Origin: Pelomonas caseinilytica
GTDB taxonomy: Bacteria; Pseudomonadota; Gammaproteobacteria; Burkholderiales; Burkholderiaceae_C
Reading direction: 5' to 3'
NCBI RefSeq assembly: GCF_021353235.1
Contig: NZ_JAJTWT010000003.1
Span: 310,001 to 374,000 of the forward strand
DNA length: 64,000 nt
The translations under genes were made by a program, and so were the position numbers. This document shows, piece by piece, positions 15,251 through 24,950 of the stretch (the stretch's first letter is position 1; every line of letters begins with the position of its first letter). The notes under the pieces were generated by a model that saw only the letters and a list, made by a program, of their open reading frames with translations, was not told the origin of the DNA and ran no database searches.

Positions 15251-17641
15251 ATGGTGACGCCCGACCTGCCCGACGAAGACCGCCGCCTGGCCCGCCTGGC
15301 GGCGCTGTCCGTCATGGACACCGCGCCCGAGCCGCTGTTCGACCAACTCGCCGCCCTGGCCGCCCAACTCTGCGGCACGCCGGTGGCCCTGCTCGGCCTG
15401 ATGGACGACAGGCGCCAGTGGTTCAAGGCGGCCGTCGGCTTCGGCCGCAACGAGACGCCGCGGGCCCTGACCCTGTGCGCGCATACGCTGGTGGCGGACG
15501 GCCTCTTCGAGGTCAACGACACACGGCTGGACGAGCGCTTCGCCAGCCATCCCGACGTGCAGGCCGACCCGGCGCTGCGCTTCTACGCCGGCGTGCCCAT
15601 CCGCCTGGACGATGGCAGCCACCCGGGGACGCTTTGCGTCGTCGACTACCGGCCGCGCGAGTTGAGCGAGATGCAGCGCGAGGCCCTCACCCGGCTGGCC
15701 GATGCGGCGGCCGAGGCGCTGATGATGCGCGAGCGGGCACTGGCGCGCACCCACGACACGGCCCAGGCCGAGCAGCCCTTCCGCGTGCTGGCCGAGGCGG
15801 CGCCGCTGGGCGTCTTCCGCAGCGACGCGCAGGGGCAGGTCATCTACACCAATCCGGCCTGGCAGCGCATCTACGGCATGAAGGCGAGGGCCGCCCTCGG
15901 CGAGGGCTGGATCGCTGCCCTGGCCCCCGAGGACGCCGCCTCGGCGCGGGGGCAATGGTGGCAAGGCGTGGAGCGCCGCGAGCCCTTCGAGATGCGCTAC
16001 CGGGTGCGCCGCCCCGGCGGCGGCAGCGGGCGGCGCCAGGTCTGGGTGCGCGCCCGGCCCTTGCCGGGGCCCGGCGGCGAGATCGACGGCTTCGTCGGCA
16101 TCGCCGAGGACGTGACCGACAAGCTCAGCACCGAACGCGAGCTGCGCGAAAGCCAGGCCCTGCTGGACCGCACCGGCCGCGTGGCCGGCGTCGGCGGCTG
16201 GAGCCTGGACCTGCACGACCTGCGGCTGGTGTGGAGCGACCAGACCTGCCGCATCCACGACCTCGCGCCCGGCCACCATCCGACGCTCGAAGAAGCCATC
16301 AGCTACTACAAGCCCGAAGCCAGGCCCGTCATCGAGGCCGCCGTGCAGCGCGCCATCCGCCACGGCGAGCCCTGGAGCCTGGAGCTGCCCCTGGTCACCG
16401 CCTCGGGCCGCGCGGTGTGGGTACTGTCCCAAGGCCAGGTCGACTGGCAGGACGGCGTGCCCGTGCGCCTCGTCGGCGCCTGCCAGGACGTGACGGAGCA
16501 CCACCGCGCGGCCGTCGAGCTGGAGCACAGCCGCCAGCGGCTGCGGGTGCTGTACGAGTCGACGCCGGCGCTGATGCATTCGGTGGACCCGACCGGGCGG
16601 GTGCTGAGCGTGTCCGACCGCTGGCTGGAGCGCCTGGGCTACCGGCGCGAGCAGGTGCTGGGGCGGCCGGTCGACGACTTCCTGACGCCCGAGGCCGCGC
16701 AGCAGGTGCGCGACGTGCACCGCCCCGTGCTGTGGCGCGACGGTCATGCGGACGACTGTCCCGTCAGGCTGATCTGCGCTGACGGCCGGCTGCGCGACGC
16801 CCTCATCTCGGCCGTGGCCGAATACGACGCCGAAGGCCGGCCGCTGCGCGCGCTGTGCCTGGTGGACGACATCACCGACGAACTGCAGCGCCGCGCCGAG
16901 CTGGCGCAGGAGCAGCACATCCGCCGCCAGACCGAACGCCACGTGCAGGAGCTGGATCAACTGCTGCGCGAACGTTCCGAAATGCTGGACGTGCTGGCCC
17001 ACGAGGTGCGCCAGCCGCTGAACAACGCCAGCGCCGCGCTGCAGAGCGCCGTCGCCAGCCTCGCCGGGCACGGCGAGCAGCAGGCCCAGGACAGGCTGAT
17101 GCGCGCCCAGGCCGTGCTCGGCCAGGTGCTGGCCGGCGTGGACAACACCCTGGCCGCGGCCAGCCTGCTGGCGGCCGGCGGGCGCATCGCCCGGCTCGAC
17201 ACCGACATCGACACGCTGATCGCCGTGACCATCGCCGACCTGCCGCGCGAGCAGCGCGACCGCGTGGTCGTGCACCGCCATACCGCCACCCGCACGGCGT
17301 TGATGGACATGAGCCTGCTGCGCCTGGCCCTGCGCAACCTGCTGTCCAACGCCCTGAAGTACGCGCCCGGCGCCAGCCCCGTCACCCTGCACGTGATGGA
17401 CTTCGACGAGCCCGCGGCCCTGCAGTTCGAGGTGGCCGACGCCGGGCCGGGCATTCCGCGGGAGCTGCTGCCGCGGCTGTTCACGCGCGGCGCCCGCGGC
17501 GGCGTGGGCGCGGAGGCGACGCACGGCCTGGGGCTGTACATCGTGCGCCGTGTCATGGACCTGCACGGCGGCAGCGCGGAGCTGGCGCGCACCGGACCGC
17601 TCGGCACCGTGATGCGCTTGACGCTGCCACAGGCGGGATAG
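15251..17641 (+). CDS. Cytoplasmic GAF/multi-PAS sensor histidine kinase
   Basis: The 796-residue product has no membrane segment. The order is an N-terminal GAF domain (about 20-165, FYAGVPIRL...GTLCVVD), three PAS domains with PAC tails (about 175-560), a phosphoacceptor box LAHEVRQPLNNA (H584), an N box LSNALKYAPG and a G box GLGLYIVRRV. No receiver is fused and the adjacent genes on the strand encode no regulator, so its partner is unclear; the response regulator at 19438-20127 is the nearest. A diguanylate cyclase follows 84 bp downstream and may share the transcript. Confidence 0.88.
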   Translation: MVTPDLPDEDRRLARLAALSVMDTAPEPLFDQLAALAAQLCGTPVALLGLMDDRRQWFKAAVGFGRNETPRALTLCAHTLVADGLFEVNDTRLDERFASHPDVQADPALRFYAGVPIRLDDGSHPGTLCVVDYRPRELSEMQREALTRLADAAAEALMMRERALARTHDTAQAEQPFRVLAEAAPLGVFRSDAQGQVIYTNPAWQRIYGMKARAALGEGWIAALAPEDAASARGQWWQGVERREPFEMRYRVRRPGGGSGRRQVWVRARPLPGPGGEIDGFVGIAEDVTDKLSTERELRESQALLDRTGRVAGVGGWSLDLHDLRLVWSDQTCRIHDLAPGHHPTLEEAISYYKPEARPVIEAAVQRAIRHGEPWSLELPLVTASGRAVWVLSQGQVDWQDGVPVRLVGACQDVTEHHRAAVELEHSRQRLRVLYESTPALMHSVDPTGRVLSVSDRWLERLGYRREQVLGRPVDDFLTPEAAQQVRDVHRPVLWRDGHADDCPVRLICADGRLRDALISAVAEYDAEGRPLRALCLVDDITDELQRRAELAQEQHIRRQTERHVQELDQLLRERSEMLDVLAHEVRQPLNNASAALQSAVASLAGHGEQQAQDRLMRAQAVLGQVLAGVDNTLAAASLLAAGGRIARLDTDIDTLIAVTIADLPREQRDRVVVHRHTATRTALMDMSLLRLALRNLLSNALKYAPGASPVTLHVMDFDEPAALQFEVADAGPGIPRELLPRLFTRGARGGVGAEATHGLGLYIVRRVMDLHGGSAELARTGPLGTVMRLTLPQAG

Positions 17642-17725
17642 CCTTGTTGCGCTCGACGGGGCCGCTAGACTGCGGCGACTCCGGCCCTCCGCACCCGACC
17701 CGATGCAGATGACCCGCTTCGCCGC

Positions 17726-19441
17726 ATGCCGGCCCGCGCCCGCCGCATGAGGCTGCCCCTGAGCCTGCGCGGCCAGCTCAGCCTGGTGCTCGGCACCCTC
17801 GCCCTGGCCATCCTGGCGTTGGTGGGGGGTTATCTCGGCACGCTGGCGACCGACGAGCTCTACGCGGCCCAGAAGGCCGCCGTGCGGGCGACGGCCCAGT
17901 CCGCCGCCGAGCTGCTGGCCACCGAGCTGCGTGACCGCGAGCGCGAGATCGAGCTGCTCAGCCTGGCGCCTCATCTCGTCGACGGACCGCTCGACTCGGC
18001 GCGAGTGCGCGGCTCGCTGGACCGGCGCGCCGAGCTGCACGGCGAGTTCGCCTGGCTGGGCATCGCCGACGCCGGGGGCCAGGTCGTGCAGGCGACCTCG
18101 GGCATGCTGGTCGGACGCTCGGTGGCGCAGCGCGAATGGTTCGTCGCCGGGCGCGAGCGCACCTACGTCGGCGACGTCCACGAGGCCAAGCTGCTGGCCA
18201 CCCTGCTGCCGGCCCAGCCCAACGGCGAGCCCACGCGCTTCATCGACTTCGCCGCGCCGGTGCGCGACGCCGAAGGGCGGCTGCGCGGCGTCGTCGGCGC
18301 GCATGCGCACTGGCGCTGGATCACCGGCCTGGTCGAAGGCGTGACCCGCCGCCAGCATCCGGACAGCGGCATCGACGCCCTCATCCTCGATCGCCAGGGC
18401 CGCGTGCTCTACCCCAAGGCGCTGAAGGCCGAGCAGGTCGCCGGCGCCGCCGTGCTGCCCCGGCTGGCCAACGGCCGCTTCGAGGGCGAGCTGGTGTTCG
18501 ACGGCCGCACCTACCTGGCTGCCGAAGCGGCGCTGCAGGCCCGCACCAGCGCCGAGCTGGGCTGGCGCATCGTCGCCCGCCAGCCGCTGGACGAGGCGCT
18601 GCGACCGGTGCGCGACCTGCGCCGCGAGCTGGTGCTGCTCGGCGCCCTGGCGGCGGCGGCGCTGACCCTGGCGGCCCTGCTGCTGGCGCGCCGCATCAGC
18701 CGGCCGGTGGAGCATCTCGCCCGCATCGCCGAACGCGTCGAGGCCGAGCGGCGCATTCCGGACTTCCCCGCCAAGCCGGCCGCGCAGGAGCTGGGCCGGC
18801 TCAGCGACGCCATGCGCTCGATGGCGCGCTCCCTGTTGAGCACCGAGCAGGAGCTGCAGCAGGCCAACACCACGCTGGAGTCACAGGTGCAGCAGCGCAC
18901 CGCCGAGCTGCAGGCGGCCAACGCGGCGCTGGAACACCTGGCCACGCGCGACCCGCTGACCGGCTTGCACAACCGCCGCAGCCTGGACGCACGCCTGGCC
19001 GAGGCGCAGGCCCTGGCCCACCGCTACGGCCGGCAGAGCGGCCGGGTACACGGCCTGATATTGATCGACGTGGACCACTTCAAGCGCATCAACGACCACT
19101 TCGGCCACCCGGCCGGCGACGCCGTGCTGCGCCAGCTCGCCCAGCTGCTGCAGGGCTCCGTGCGGGTGACGGACACCGCGGCCCGCTTCGGTGGCGAGGA
19201 GTTCGCGGTGCTGCTGCCCGAACTGGCCGGTGCGCCGGAGGCCGTGATGGCGGCGGAGAAGGTCCGCACCGCGGTCGAGCAGGCGAGCTTCCCGGAAGTC
19301 GGGAGCATCACCGTGAGCATCGGCGTCAGCCTGGCGTCGCCCGAGGACGCGGACGTGCGCCCGCTGATCGACCGCGCCGACGCCGCCCTCTACGAGGCCA
19401 AGCGCGGCGGGCGCAATGCCGTGGTACTGCGAACGCTCTAG
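17726..19441 (+). CDS. Membrane diguanylate cyclase with periplasmic Cache-like sensor
   Basis: It makes cyclic di-GMP from two GTP. The 571-residue product has a transmembrane helix near residues 20-40, a ~250-residue periplasmic Cache-like sensor (GRSVAQREWFVAG), a second helix near 300-320, a HAMP-like/coiled-coil linker and a GGDEF domain. The catalytic motif GGEEF is intact at 489-493, and an inhibitory I-site RVTD lies just before it, so product inhibition is expected. The start could be 17726 or 17747. Its stop overlaps the stop of the opposing response regulator by 4 bp. Confidence 0.92.
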   Translation: MPARARRMRLPLSLRGQLSLVLGTLALAILALVGGYLGTLATDELYAAQKAAVRATAQSAAELLATELRDREREIELLSLAPHLVDGPLDSARVRGSLDRRAELHGEFAWLGIADAGGQVVQATSGMLVGRSVAQREWFVAGRERTYVGDVHEAKLLATLLPAQPNGEPTRFIDFAAPVRDAEGRLRGVVGAHAHWRWITGLVEGVTRRQHPDSGIDALILDRQGRVLYPKALKAEQVAGAAVLPRLANGRFEGELVFDGRTYLAAEAALQARTSAELGWRIVARQPLDEALRPVRDLRRELVLLGALAAAALTLAALLLARRISRPVEHLARIAERVEAERRIPDFPAKPAAQELGRLSDAMRSMARSLLSTEQELQQANTTLESQVQQRTAELQAANAALEHLATRDPLTGLHNRRSLDARLAEAQALAHRYGRQSGRVHGLILIDVDHFKRINDHFGHPAGDAVLRQLAQLLQGSVRVTDTAARFGGEEFAVLLPELAGAPEAVMAAEKVRTAVEQASFPEVGSITVSIGVSLASPEDADVRPLIDRADAALYEAKRGGRNAVVLRTL

Positions 19442-20127
19442 ATGAGCTGCAGCGGCGCGCGGAAGACGTAGCCCACGCGCGACTTGCTCTGCAGCGGCAC
19501 GAGGGTGGGGGTGGCGCGCTCGATGCGCCGGCGCAGGCGGTAGATGGTGGCCGAGAGGCCGTCGTCGGCCTCGCCCTCGGGCAGCTCGCGGCCGAGCTTG
19601 TTCAGCAGGGCCTCACGCGTCACCGGCTCGCCGCCGGCCTGAGCGAAGCATTCGAGCAACTGGCGGTCGGCCTCGCTGAGCTGGATGCGGGTGCCGTCGG
19701 GCACCACCAGCTCGCCGCTGGCGCGGTCGAGCTTCCAGACGGCGTCGGCCGACGACGGCTTGGCCACGCGCCGCTGCACGGCCGCGATGGCCAGGGACAC
19801 CTGCTCGAACTGCACCGGCTTGACGAGGTACATGTCGGCACCGGCCGTGATGACCTCACGGAACACCTCGGGCCCCAGGCGGCCGGACACCACCACCACG
19901 CCGGCGTCCGTGCGGCGGCGCAGGATCTTGATCAGCTCCACGCCGTTGACCCCGGGCAGCATCAGGTCGACCAGGTAGAAGTCGAAGGAGAAGGCATCGG
20001 GCGCGGCCAGCAGCGCGTTGCTGTCGTCGAAACGGCTGACCGCGATGCCCTGCTCCTGGAGGAATTGCGTCAGGAATTCGGAGTAGTCGGCGTCGTCGTC
20101 GATCAGGGCGAGGGATTTCGGTTGCAT
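19438..20127 (-). CDS. OmpR-like response regulator
   Basis: The 229-residue product has a receiver domain with phosphoacceptor D54 (YLVDLMLPG), preceded by acidic D10-D12, and switch lysine K in YLVKPVQ. A C-terminal winged helix (LSEADRQLLECF..., TIYRLRRRIE, VGYVF) binds DNA. It is orphan on its strand and tail-to-tail with the diguanylate cyclase. The histidine kinase at 15251 is a plausible but unproven partner. Confidence 0.88.
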   Translation of the reverse strand: MQPKSLALIDDDADYSEFLTQFLQEQGIAVSRFDDSNALLAAPDAFSFDFYLVDLMLPGVNGVELIKILRRRTDAGVVVVSGRLGPEVFREVITAGADMYLVKPVQFEQVSLAIAAVQRRVAKPSSADAVWKLDRASGELVVPDGTRIQLSEADRQLLECFAQAGGEPVTREALLNKLGRELPEGEADDGLSATIYRLRRRIERATPTLVPLQSKSRVGYVFRAPLQLI

Positions 20128-20310
20128 GGCTGCGTTCGCGCGGGAGCAACCGCGGAGTTTGCCGCATGAACGCGGCGTCAGGAACCGCTAGGCTGCACGG
20201 TTTGCACGGATTGCCGAAGGATGTGCCGGGGCCTCGCCTGCCACTCATAAATGACTGACACTCGCTGCGGGGAGTCAGGCCGTTGGCAAGGCGGCGGCGA
20301 GGAGAACGCC

Positions 20311-20664
20311 ATGGGCGATGCCATGCAGGAGGAAGGTCCCGAGGCGCCGGACTGGCTGGTGCCGGGTCACCGAGCCACGCCGGCCGAGGCGCTGCGCCGC
20401 ATCCACGGCCTGTGCGCCGCCTGGCCGGATCTCTACGCGGCGATGTTCGTCGTCCTGGCCACCCACCAGGAACTGCCGCGCGAGGTGCTGGCCGCGGCCA
20501 TCAAGCAGTTCCGCCCGGATCTGGACAGCTATACCCGCGAAGACGTCGTCGGCCTGCTGACGGCCGTCTGGAACGGCGGCAAGAGCGGCTTCGACGCCGT
20601 GCTGCGCACGCGTGCCGGCGCGCCCAGGCGCGGCGCCGGCGGCCTGTCCTGGGTCAAGGAGTAG
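20311..20664 (+). CDS. Hypothetical small protein
   Basis: I do not recognise this 117-residue protein. It is helical and acidic in its first half (GDAMQEEGPEAPDWLVPG) and ends with a basic, glycine-rich tail (APRRGAGGLSWVKE). No signal peptide or membrane segment is seen. The start at 20311 is preferred over 20251 because GAGGAG lies seven bases upstream. Its stop is 7 bp from the convergent DUF1415 stop. Confidence 0.6.
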   Translation: MGDAMQEEGPEAPDWLVPGHRATPAEALRRIHGLCAAWPDLYAAMFVVLATHQELPREVLAAAIKQFRPDLDSYTREDVVGLLTAVWNGGKSGFDAVLRTRAGAPRRGAGGLSWVKE

Positions 20665-20671
20665 GGCCGGC

Positions 20672-21214
20672 TCAGCGCTTGAGGCCCAGCGCCGCCCAGC
20701 CGTCGGCGCCCAGCCGGGCCAGGGTGTCGAGGTTGGTCTCGTAGATGGAGGCGGTGTCCGGCATGGACTCGACGGCGAGGGCGATGCTGTCCTCGCGCAG
20801 CAGGTGCAGCGTCGGGTAGGGCGAGCGGTTGCTGTAGTTGCCGATGTCGTCGGCGGCGCTGCCTTCGAACTGGTAGTCGGGGTGGAAGTCGGCGATCTGC
20901 AGGACGCCGTCGAGCTTGAGTTCCTCCACCAGCGCGTCGGCGGCATCGAGGAAGTCGTTGAAGTCGAGGAAGTCGGTCAGCACGCCGGGATGGATGAGAA
21001 GCGTCGTATCCACCTCCTCGGGATCGGCGCGGTTGAGCGCCAGCAGCTCGCGGGCCAGGTCCTTGAGCAGTTGCTCGGGCTCGGTCGCGTCGCTGACGAC
21101 GTAACGGATGCGGTCGTTGACGTGGACCGACTTGGCGAAGGGGCAGAGGTTCAGGCCGATGACGGCCTTGACGACCCAGTCGCGGGTGTCGCTGATGATT
21201 TGTTCGTGGTTCAT
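20672..21214 (-). CDS. DUF1415 family protein
   Basis: The 180-residue soluble protein matches the DUF1415 family, recognisable by the start TRDWVVKAVIGLNLCPFAK and IRYVVSDATEPEQLL. Its function is unknown. The start at 21214 (MNHEQII) fits family length; the longer frame enters repeat DNA. It has no clear ribosome-binding site, and a palindromic repeat lies 8 bp upstream of the ATG, so expression may depend on readthrough from the upstream amidohydrolase gene. Confidence 0.85.
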   Translation of the reverse strand: MNHEQIISDTRDWVVKAVIGLNLCPFAKSVHVNDRIRYVVSDATEPEQLLKDLARELLALNRADPEEVDTTLLIHPGVLTDFLDFNDFLDAADALVEELKLDGVLQIADFHPDYQFEGSAADDIGNYSNRSPYPTLHLLREDSIALAVESMPDTASIYETNLDTLARLGADGWAALGLKR

Positions 21215-21221
21215 GAGGAAA

Positions 21222-21306
21222 AAATGCAACCACAGAGGCACGGAGCCACAGAGAAATTCATGGGCTGTTTTCCTCCGTGGCTCTGTGCCTCTGTGGTTGC
21301 CTTTGC
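21222..21306. repeat. CACAGAGGCACAGAG palindromic repeat, copy 3
   Basis: The arms ATGCAACCACAGAGGCACGG (left, from 21224) and CTCTGTGCCTCTGTGGTTGC (right, to 21300) form a long hairpin that fills the gap between the amidohydrolase and DUF1415 genes, both on the minus strand. It is the closest relative of copy 1 at 6092-6190. Confidence 0.82.
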
Positions 21307-21310
21307 AGTT

Positions 21311-22501
21311 TCAGTTGCGGTTCAACCAGGCTTCCGCGAGGCGCACCCACATCGAGCCCCCCAGCGGGATCAGCTCGTCGTTGAAGTCGTAGCTCGGGTT
21401 GTGCAGCATGCACGGGCCCAGGCCGTGGCCGCCCAGGCGGTGTTCGCCGTCGCCGTTGCCGATGAGGAAGTAGCAGCCGGGCTTTTCGAGCAGGTAGTAG
21501 CTGAAGTCCTCGGCGCCCATCGTCGGCTCGAACTCCTGCACGTTCTCCGCCCCCACCATGTCGGCCAGCACGCCGCGCACGAAGTCGGTTTCGGCGGGAT
21601 GGTTGATGGTGGGCGGGTAGTTGCGGTGGAACTCGAACTCGGCCGTCAGCTCGAAGGCTCCGGCCAGTTGCTCGGTCATGTCCTTCATGCGGCGCTCCAG
21701 CAGGTCCAGCAGTTCCAGCGTGAAGGTGCGCACCGTGCCTTCGAGCACCACCGAGTCCGGCACCACGTTGGTGGCCTCGCCGGCGTGGATCATGGTGACG
21801 GAGATGACGCCCGGGTCGATGGGCCGCTTGTTGCGGCTGACGATGGTCTGGAAGGCCGTGACGAGCTGGCAGGCTGCGGGCACGGGGTCGATGCCCAGGT
21901 GCGGCATGGCGGCGTGCGAGCCCTTGCCGCGCAGCGTGATCTTGAACTCGTTGCTGCTCGCGAACACCGGGCCGGTCTTGACGGCGAACTGCCCGGCCTT
22001 CATGCCGGGCCAGTTGTGGGCACCGAACATGGCTTCCATGGGGAATTTGTCGAACAGGCCGTCCTTGATCATCTCGCGGGCGCCGCCGCCGCCCTCCTCG
22101 GCCGGCTGGAAGACGAGGTAGACGGTGCCGTCGAAGTTGCGGTGGGTCGCCAGGTGCTTGGCCGCCGCCAGCAGCATGGCGGTGTGGCCGTCGTGGCCGC
22201 AGGCGTGCATGCGGCCGCGGATGGTGCTGGCGTGCGGGAACTCGTTGCGCTCGGTGATGGGCAGGGCGTCGATGTCGGCCCGCAGGCCCACGGCGCGGTT
22301 GGAGCTGCCGTTCTTGACGATGCCGACGACGCCCGTCTTGCCGAGGCCCCGGTGCACGGGGATGCCCCAGTCGGTCAGGGCCTGGGCGATGAGGTCGGCG
22401 GTGCGCTCCTCGTGGAAGCAGAGTTCGGGATGCTTGTGCAGGTCGCGGCGGATGGCGGTGATGGCCGGCGCGTCCGCCAGGATGGCGTCGATGAGCTTCA
22501 T
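21311..22501 (-). CDS. M20D-family amidohydrolase (hippurate hydrolase-like)
   Basis: The 396-residue cytoplasmic metallopeptidase hydrolyses an N-acyl or amide bond of an amino acid derivative. The metal-site motifs GRMHACGHDGHT, FQPAEEGGGG and MGAEDFSYYL are intact, with the usual catalytic and dimerisation domains (RGKGSHAAMPH). Hippurate, indole-acetyl-amino acids and N-acetyl amino acids are all possible substrates; the sequence does not decide. It diverges from the small HCDLC protein at 22551. Confidence 0.9.
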   Translation of the reverse strand: MKLIDAILADAPAITAIRRDLHKHPELCFHEERTADLIAQALTDWGIPVHRGLGKTGVVGIVKNGSSNRAVGLRADIDALPITERNEFPHASTIRGRMHACGHDGHTAMLLAAAKHLATHRNFDGTVYLVFQPAEEGGGGAREMIKDGLFDKFPMEAMFGAHNWPGMKAGQFAVKTGPVFASSNEFKITLRGKGSHAAMPHLGIDPVPAACQLVTAFQTIVSRNKRPIDPGVISVTMIHAGEATNVVPDSVVLEGTVRTFTLELLDLLERRMKDMTEQLAGAFELTAEFEFHRNYPPTINHPAETDFVRGVLADMVGAENVQEFEPTMGAEDFSYYLLEKPGCYFLIGNGDGEHRLGGHGLGPCMLHNPSYDFNDELIPLGGSMWVRLAEAWLNRN

Positions 22502-22550
22502 GACAGCGTGACTTCAGGCTCGGTGAAGGGTCGAGTTTAGGATTGCGGTC

Positions 22551-22865
22551 GTGGGTATCCGTCGTTGGTCGAGAAACTGGCTGTTATGGCTGGCGTTGCT
22601 GCTTCCCGTCGCGCAGGCGATGGCGGGGGTGCACGCGCTGTCGCACGCCACCGGCGAACGCCGGGACGCGGGCGTCGCCCACCTGGTTCACTGCGACCTC
22701 TGCCTGGCCGCTGCCGACCTGTCCGGCTCGGCGCCGACGACCCAACCCTCTCCCCTGCCGCGCAGCGCCGCGGTCGAGGTGCTGGCCGCCGCGCCGCTGG
22801 CCGTGGCCGCCGCGCGCGAGGGCGCCTGGCGCCCGCAGGCTCGCGCGCCCCCCGCTTCCGCCTGA
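22551..22865 (+). CDS. Small DUF2946-like, possibly metal-binding protein
   Basis: The 104-residue product starts at GTG 22551. A signal peptide or membrane anchor (WLLWLALLLPVAQAMAGVH) is followed by HALSH and HLVHCDLCLAA, a compact cluster of histidines and two cysteines, then a proline/alanine-rich tail. Small proteins of this kind often precede TonB-dependent metal receptors, and a ZnuD-like receptor begins 67 bp downstream. A zinc- or copper-binding periplasmic role is inference. Confidence 0.7.
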   Translation: MGIRRWSRNWLLWLALLLPVAQAMAGVHALSHATGERRDAGVAHLVHCDLCLAAADLSGSAPTTQPSPLPRSAAVEVLAAAPLAVAAAREGAWRPQARAPPASA

Positions 22866-22932
22866 AACCCAAGCCTTCCCGCGCCCGGCCCCGGAGCGCG
22901 GGCCCTTGTCTTTCTTGCGGAAGTCTTCTCCC

Positions 22933-24927
22933 ATGCGTTCCTTTGCCCTGGCGCCGCTCGCCGCCGCCTGCCTGTCCGTCACCGCCCACCTCGCCCACGC
23001 CGACCCGGCGGAATCCCTCGACAAGGTCGTCGTCACCGGCAACCCCCTGAAAAGCCAGGTCCTGGCCCAGCCCAGCGATTCCCTGGGCGGCGACCAGCTC
23101 GTGCTGACCCGCGCCGCCAACCTCGGCGACACCCTGCAAGGCCTGGCCGGCGTGGCGGCCACCAACTTCGGCCCCAATGCCAGCCGGCCCAGCATCCGCG
23201 GGCTGGATGGCGACCGCGTGCGCATCCTGAGCAACTCGGGCGCCTCGGTGGACGCCTCCAACCTGAGCTTCGACCACGGCGTGGCCATCGACCCCCTGGT
23301 CATCGACAAGGTCGAGGTGCTGCGCGGCGCCGCGGCGCTGCTCTATGGCGGCAATGCGGTGGGTGGCGTCGTCAACACGCTGGACAACCGCATCCCGCGC
23401 GCGCTGACACCCGGCCTGAGCGGAGCGGCCGAATTGCGCCTGGGCGGCCCGAGCCACGACAAGAGCGGTGCCGTCGTGCTGGACGGCGGCAGCGGCCAGC
23501 CGCACGGCGGCTTCGGCTGGCACGTCGACCTGGCCGGCCGCGACGCCGGCAACCAGGTCGCGCCGCGCTTCGACAGCCCCACCGACGACGGCAGCGAAAG
23601 CCGCACCAGCGTGCGCAACTCGGCCGCCCGCAGCCATGGCGGCGCGGTGGGCGGCTCGGTCTTTTTCGACGGCGGCTTCGCCGGCGTCTCGGTGGACGAC
23701 TACCGCACCAACTACGGCACCACGGCCGAGGCCGACGTGACCATCCGCATGCAGCGCCAGCGCCTGGCGACCGCAGGCGAGTGGGCGACGGCGCAGGGCC
23801 CGGTGCACCGCGTGAGCTGGCAGCTCAGCCGCAACCGCTACGAGCACCAAGAGGTGGAGGGCAGCGGCGCCATCGGCACGACCTTCAAGAGCACCGGCAC
23901 CGACGGCCGCCTGGAAGTCGAGCACGCAGCTTTCGGCCCCGTGAAGGGCCTGGTGGGCCTGCAGACCGAGGCCCTGGACTTCTCGGCACTCGGGGAGGAA
24001 GCCTTCGTGCCGAGCACGCGCACCCGCAACACCGGCGTCTTCGTGCTGGAGCAGGCGCGCCTGGGCGGCGTGGACTGGTCGGCCGGCGCGCGCACCGAGC
24101 GCGTGACGGTGGACTCCGATGGCGGCGACCGCTTCGGCGCGCCGGCCTCGCGGCGCTTCAGCCCGGTGAGCCTGGCCCTCAGCGGCGTCTACCCGCTTTC
24201 CGAGGCCTGGAGCCTGAGCGCCAACCTCAACCGCACCGAGCGCGCACCCGCCTATTACGAGCTTTACGCCAACGGCCTGCACGTGGCCAGCGCCGCATTC
24301 GAGCGGGGCGACGCGGCGCTGGGCCTGGAGCGCTCGCGCGGCCTGGACCTCGGCCTGAAGTGGGAAGGCGAGGGCAGCCACGTGCACGTCAACCTGTACG
24401 AAACGCGCTTCACCAACTACATCGCCCTGGAGGCTACCGGCGAGACGGTGGACAACGGCGGGCAGGCGGTGCCGGTCTATGCCTTCACCGCCGTGCCGGC
24501 GCGGTTGCGCGGCGTGGAGGTGGAGGGCCGCTGGCAGGTCCATCCCGCGGTGGCGCTGCTGAGCCAGCTCGACGCGGTGCGCGGCAACAACCGCGCCACC
24601 GGGGAGCCGCTGCCGCGCCTTGCGCCCCTGCGCGCGATGCTGGGGCTGGAGGCCCGCCGCGGCGACTGGTCGGGCCGGCTGGAATGGCGCGGCGCCGCCC
24701 GCCAGACGCGGGTGGCGCAATTCGACACGCCGACCGCCGGCTACGGCACCGTGCGGATGTCGCTCGCCCGCCAGCTGCACTGGGGCACGTCGGACGCCCT
24801 CTGGTACCTCAAGCTCGACAACCTCGCGAACAAGCTGGCCTACAACGCCACCGCCGTGGCCACCATCCGCGGCCTGGCACCCCAGCCGGGGCGCTCCATT
24901 CAGACCGGCGTGCAGCTGCGCTTCTGA
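22933..24927 (+). CDS. znuD: TonB-dependent receptor, ZnuD-like (zinc uptake)
   Basis: This is an outer-membrane receptor of 664 residues with a 25-residue signal peptide (to AHLAHA), a TonB-box-like segment DKVVVTGN (about 30-37), a plug domain (about 45-165, with SFDHGVAIDPLVIDKVEVLR and LLYGGNAVGGVVNTL) and a 22-strand barrel ending in the aromatic/arginine-type terminus QTGVQLRF. The plug sequence closely matches the ZnuD/zinc-transporter group. The small HCDLC protein upstream supports a metal role. No Zur-box-like palindrome was seen upstream, so regulation is unknown. Confidence 0.82.
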   Translation: MRSFALAPLAAACLSVTAHLAHADPAESLDKVVVTGNPLKSQVLAQPSDSLGGDQLVLTRAANLGDTLQGLAGVAATNFGPNASRPSIRGLDGDRVRILSNSGASVDASNLSFDHGVAIDPLVIDKVEVLRGAAALLYGGNAVGGVVNTLDNRIPRALTPGLSGAAELRLGGPSHDKSGAVVLDGGSGQPHGGFGWHVDLAGRDAGNQVAPRFDSPTDDGSESRTSVRNSAARSHGGAVGGSVFFDGGFAGVSVDDYRTNYGTTAEADVTIRMQRQRLATAGEWATAQGPVHRVSWQLSRNRYEHQEVEGSGAIGTTFKSTGTDGRLEVEHAAFGPVKGLVGLQTEALDFSALGEEAFVPSTRTRNTGVFVLEQARLGGVDWSAGARTERVTVDSDGGDRFGAPASRRFSPVSLALSGVYPLSEAWSLSANLNRTERAPAYYELYANGLHVASAAFERGDAALGLERSRGLDLGLKWEGEGSHVHVNLYETRFTNYIALEATGETVDNGGQAVPVYAFTAVPARLRGVEVEGRWQVHPAVALLSQLDAVRGNNRATGEPLPRLAPLRAMLGLEARRGDWSGRLEWRGAARQTRVAQFDTPTAGYGTVRMSLARQLHWGTSDALWYLKLDNLANKLAYNATAVATIRGLAPQPGRSIQTGVQLRF

Positions 24928-24950
24928 CCTCCGCGCGGCGGGGCGCCGGG

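Noticed and set aside
15158-18715. 1185-codon minus-strand open frame across the histidine kinase and cyclase
   Set aside because: It is antisense to two genes with clear domains; its translation is low-complexity and lacks recognised motifs.
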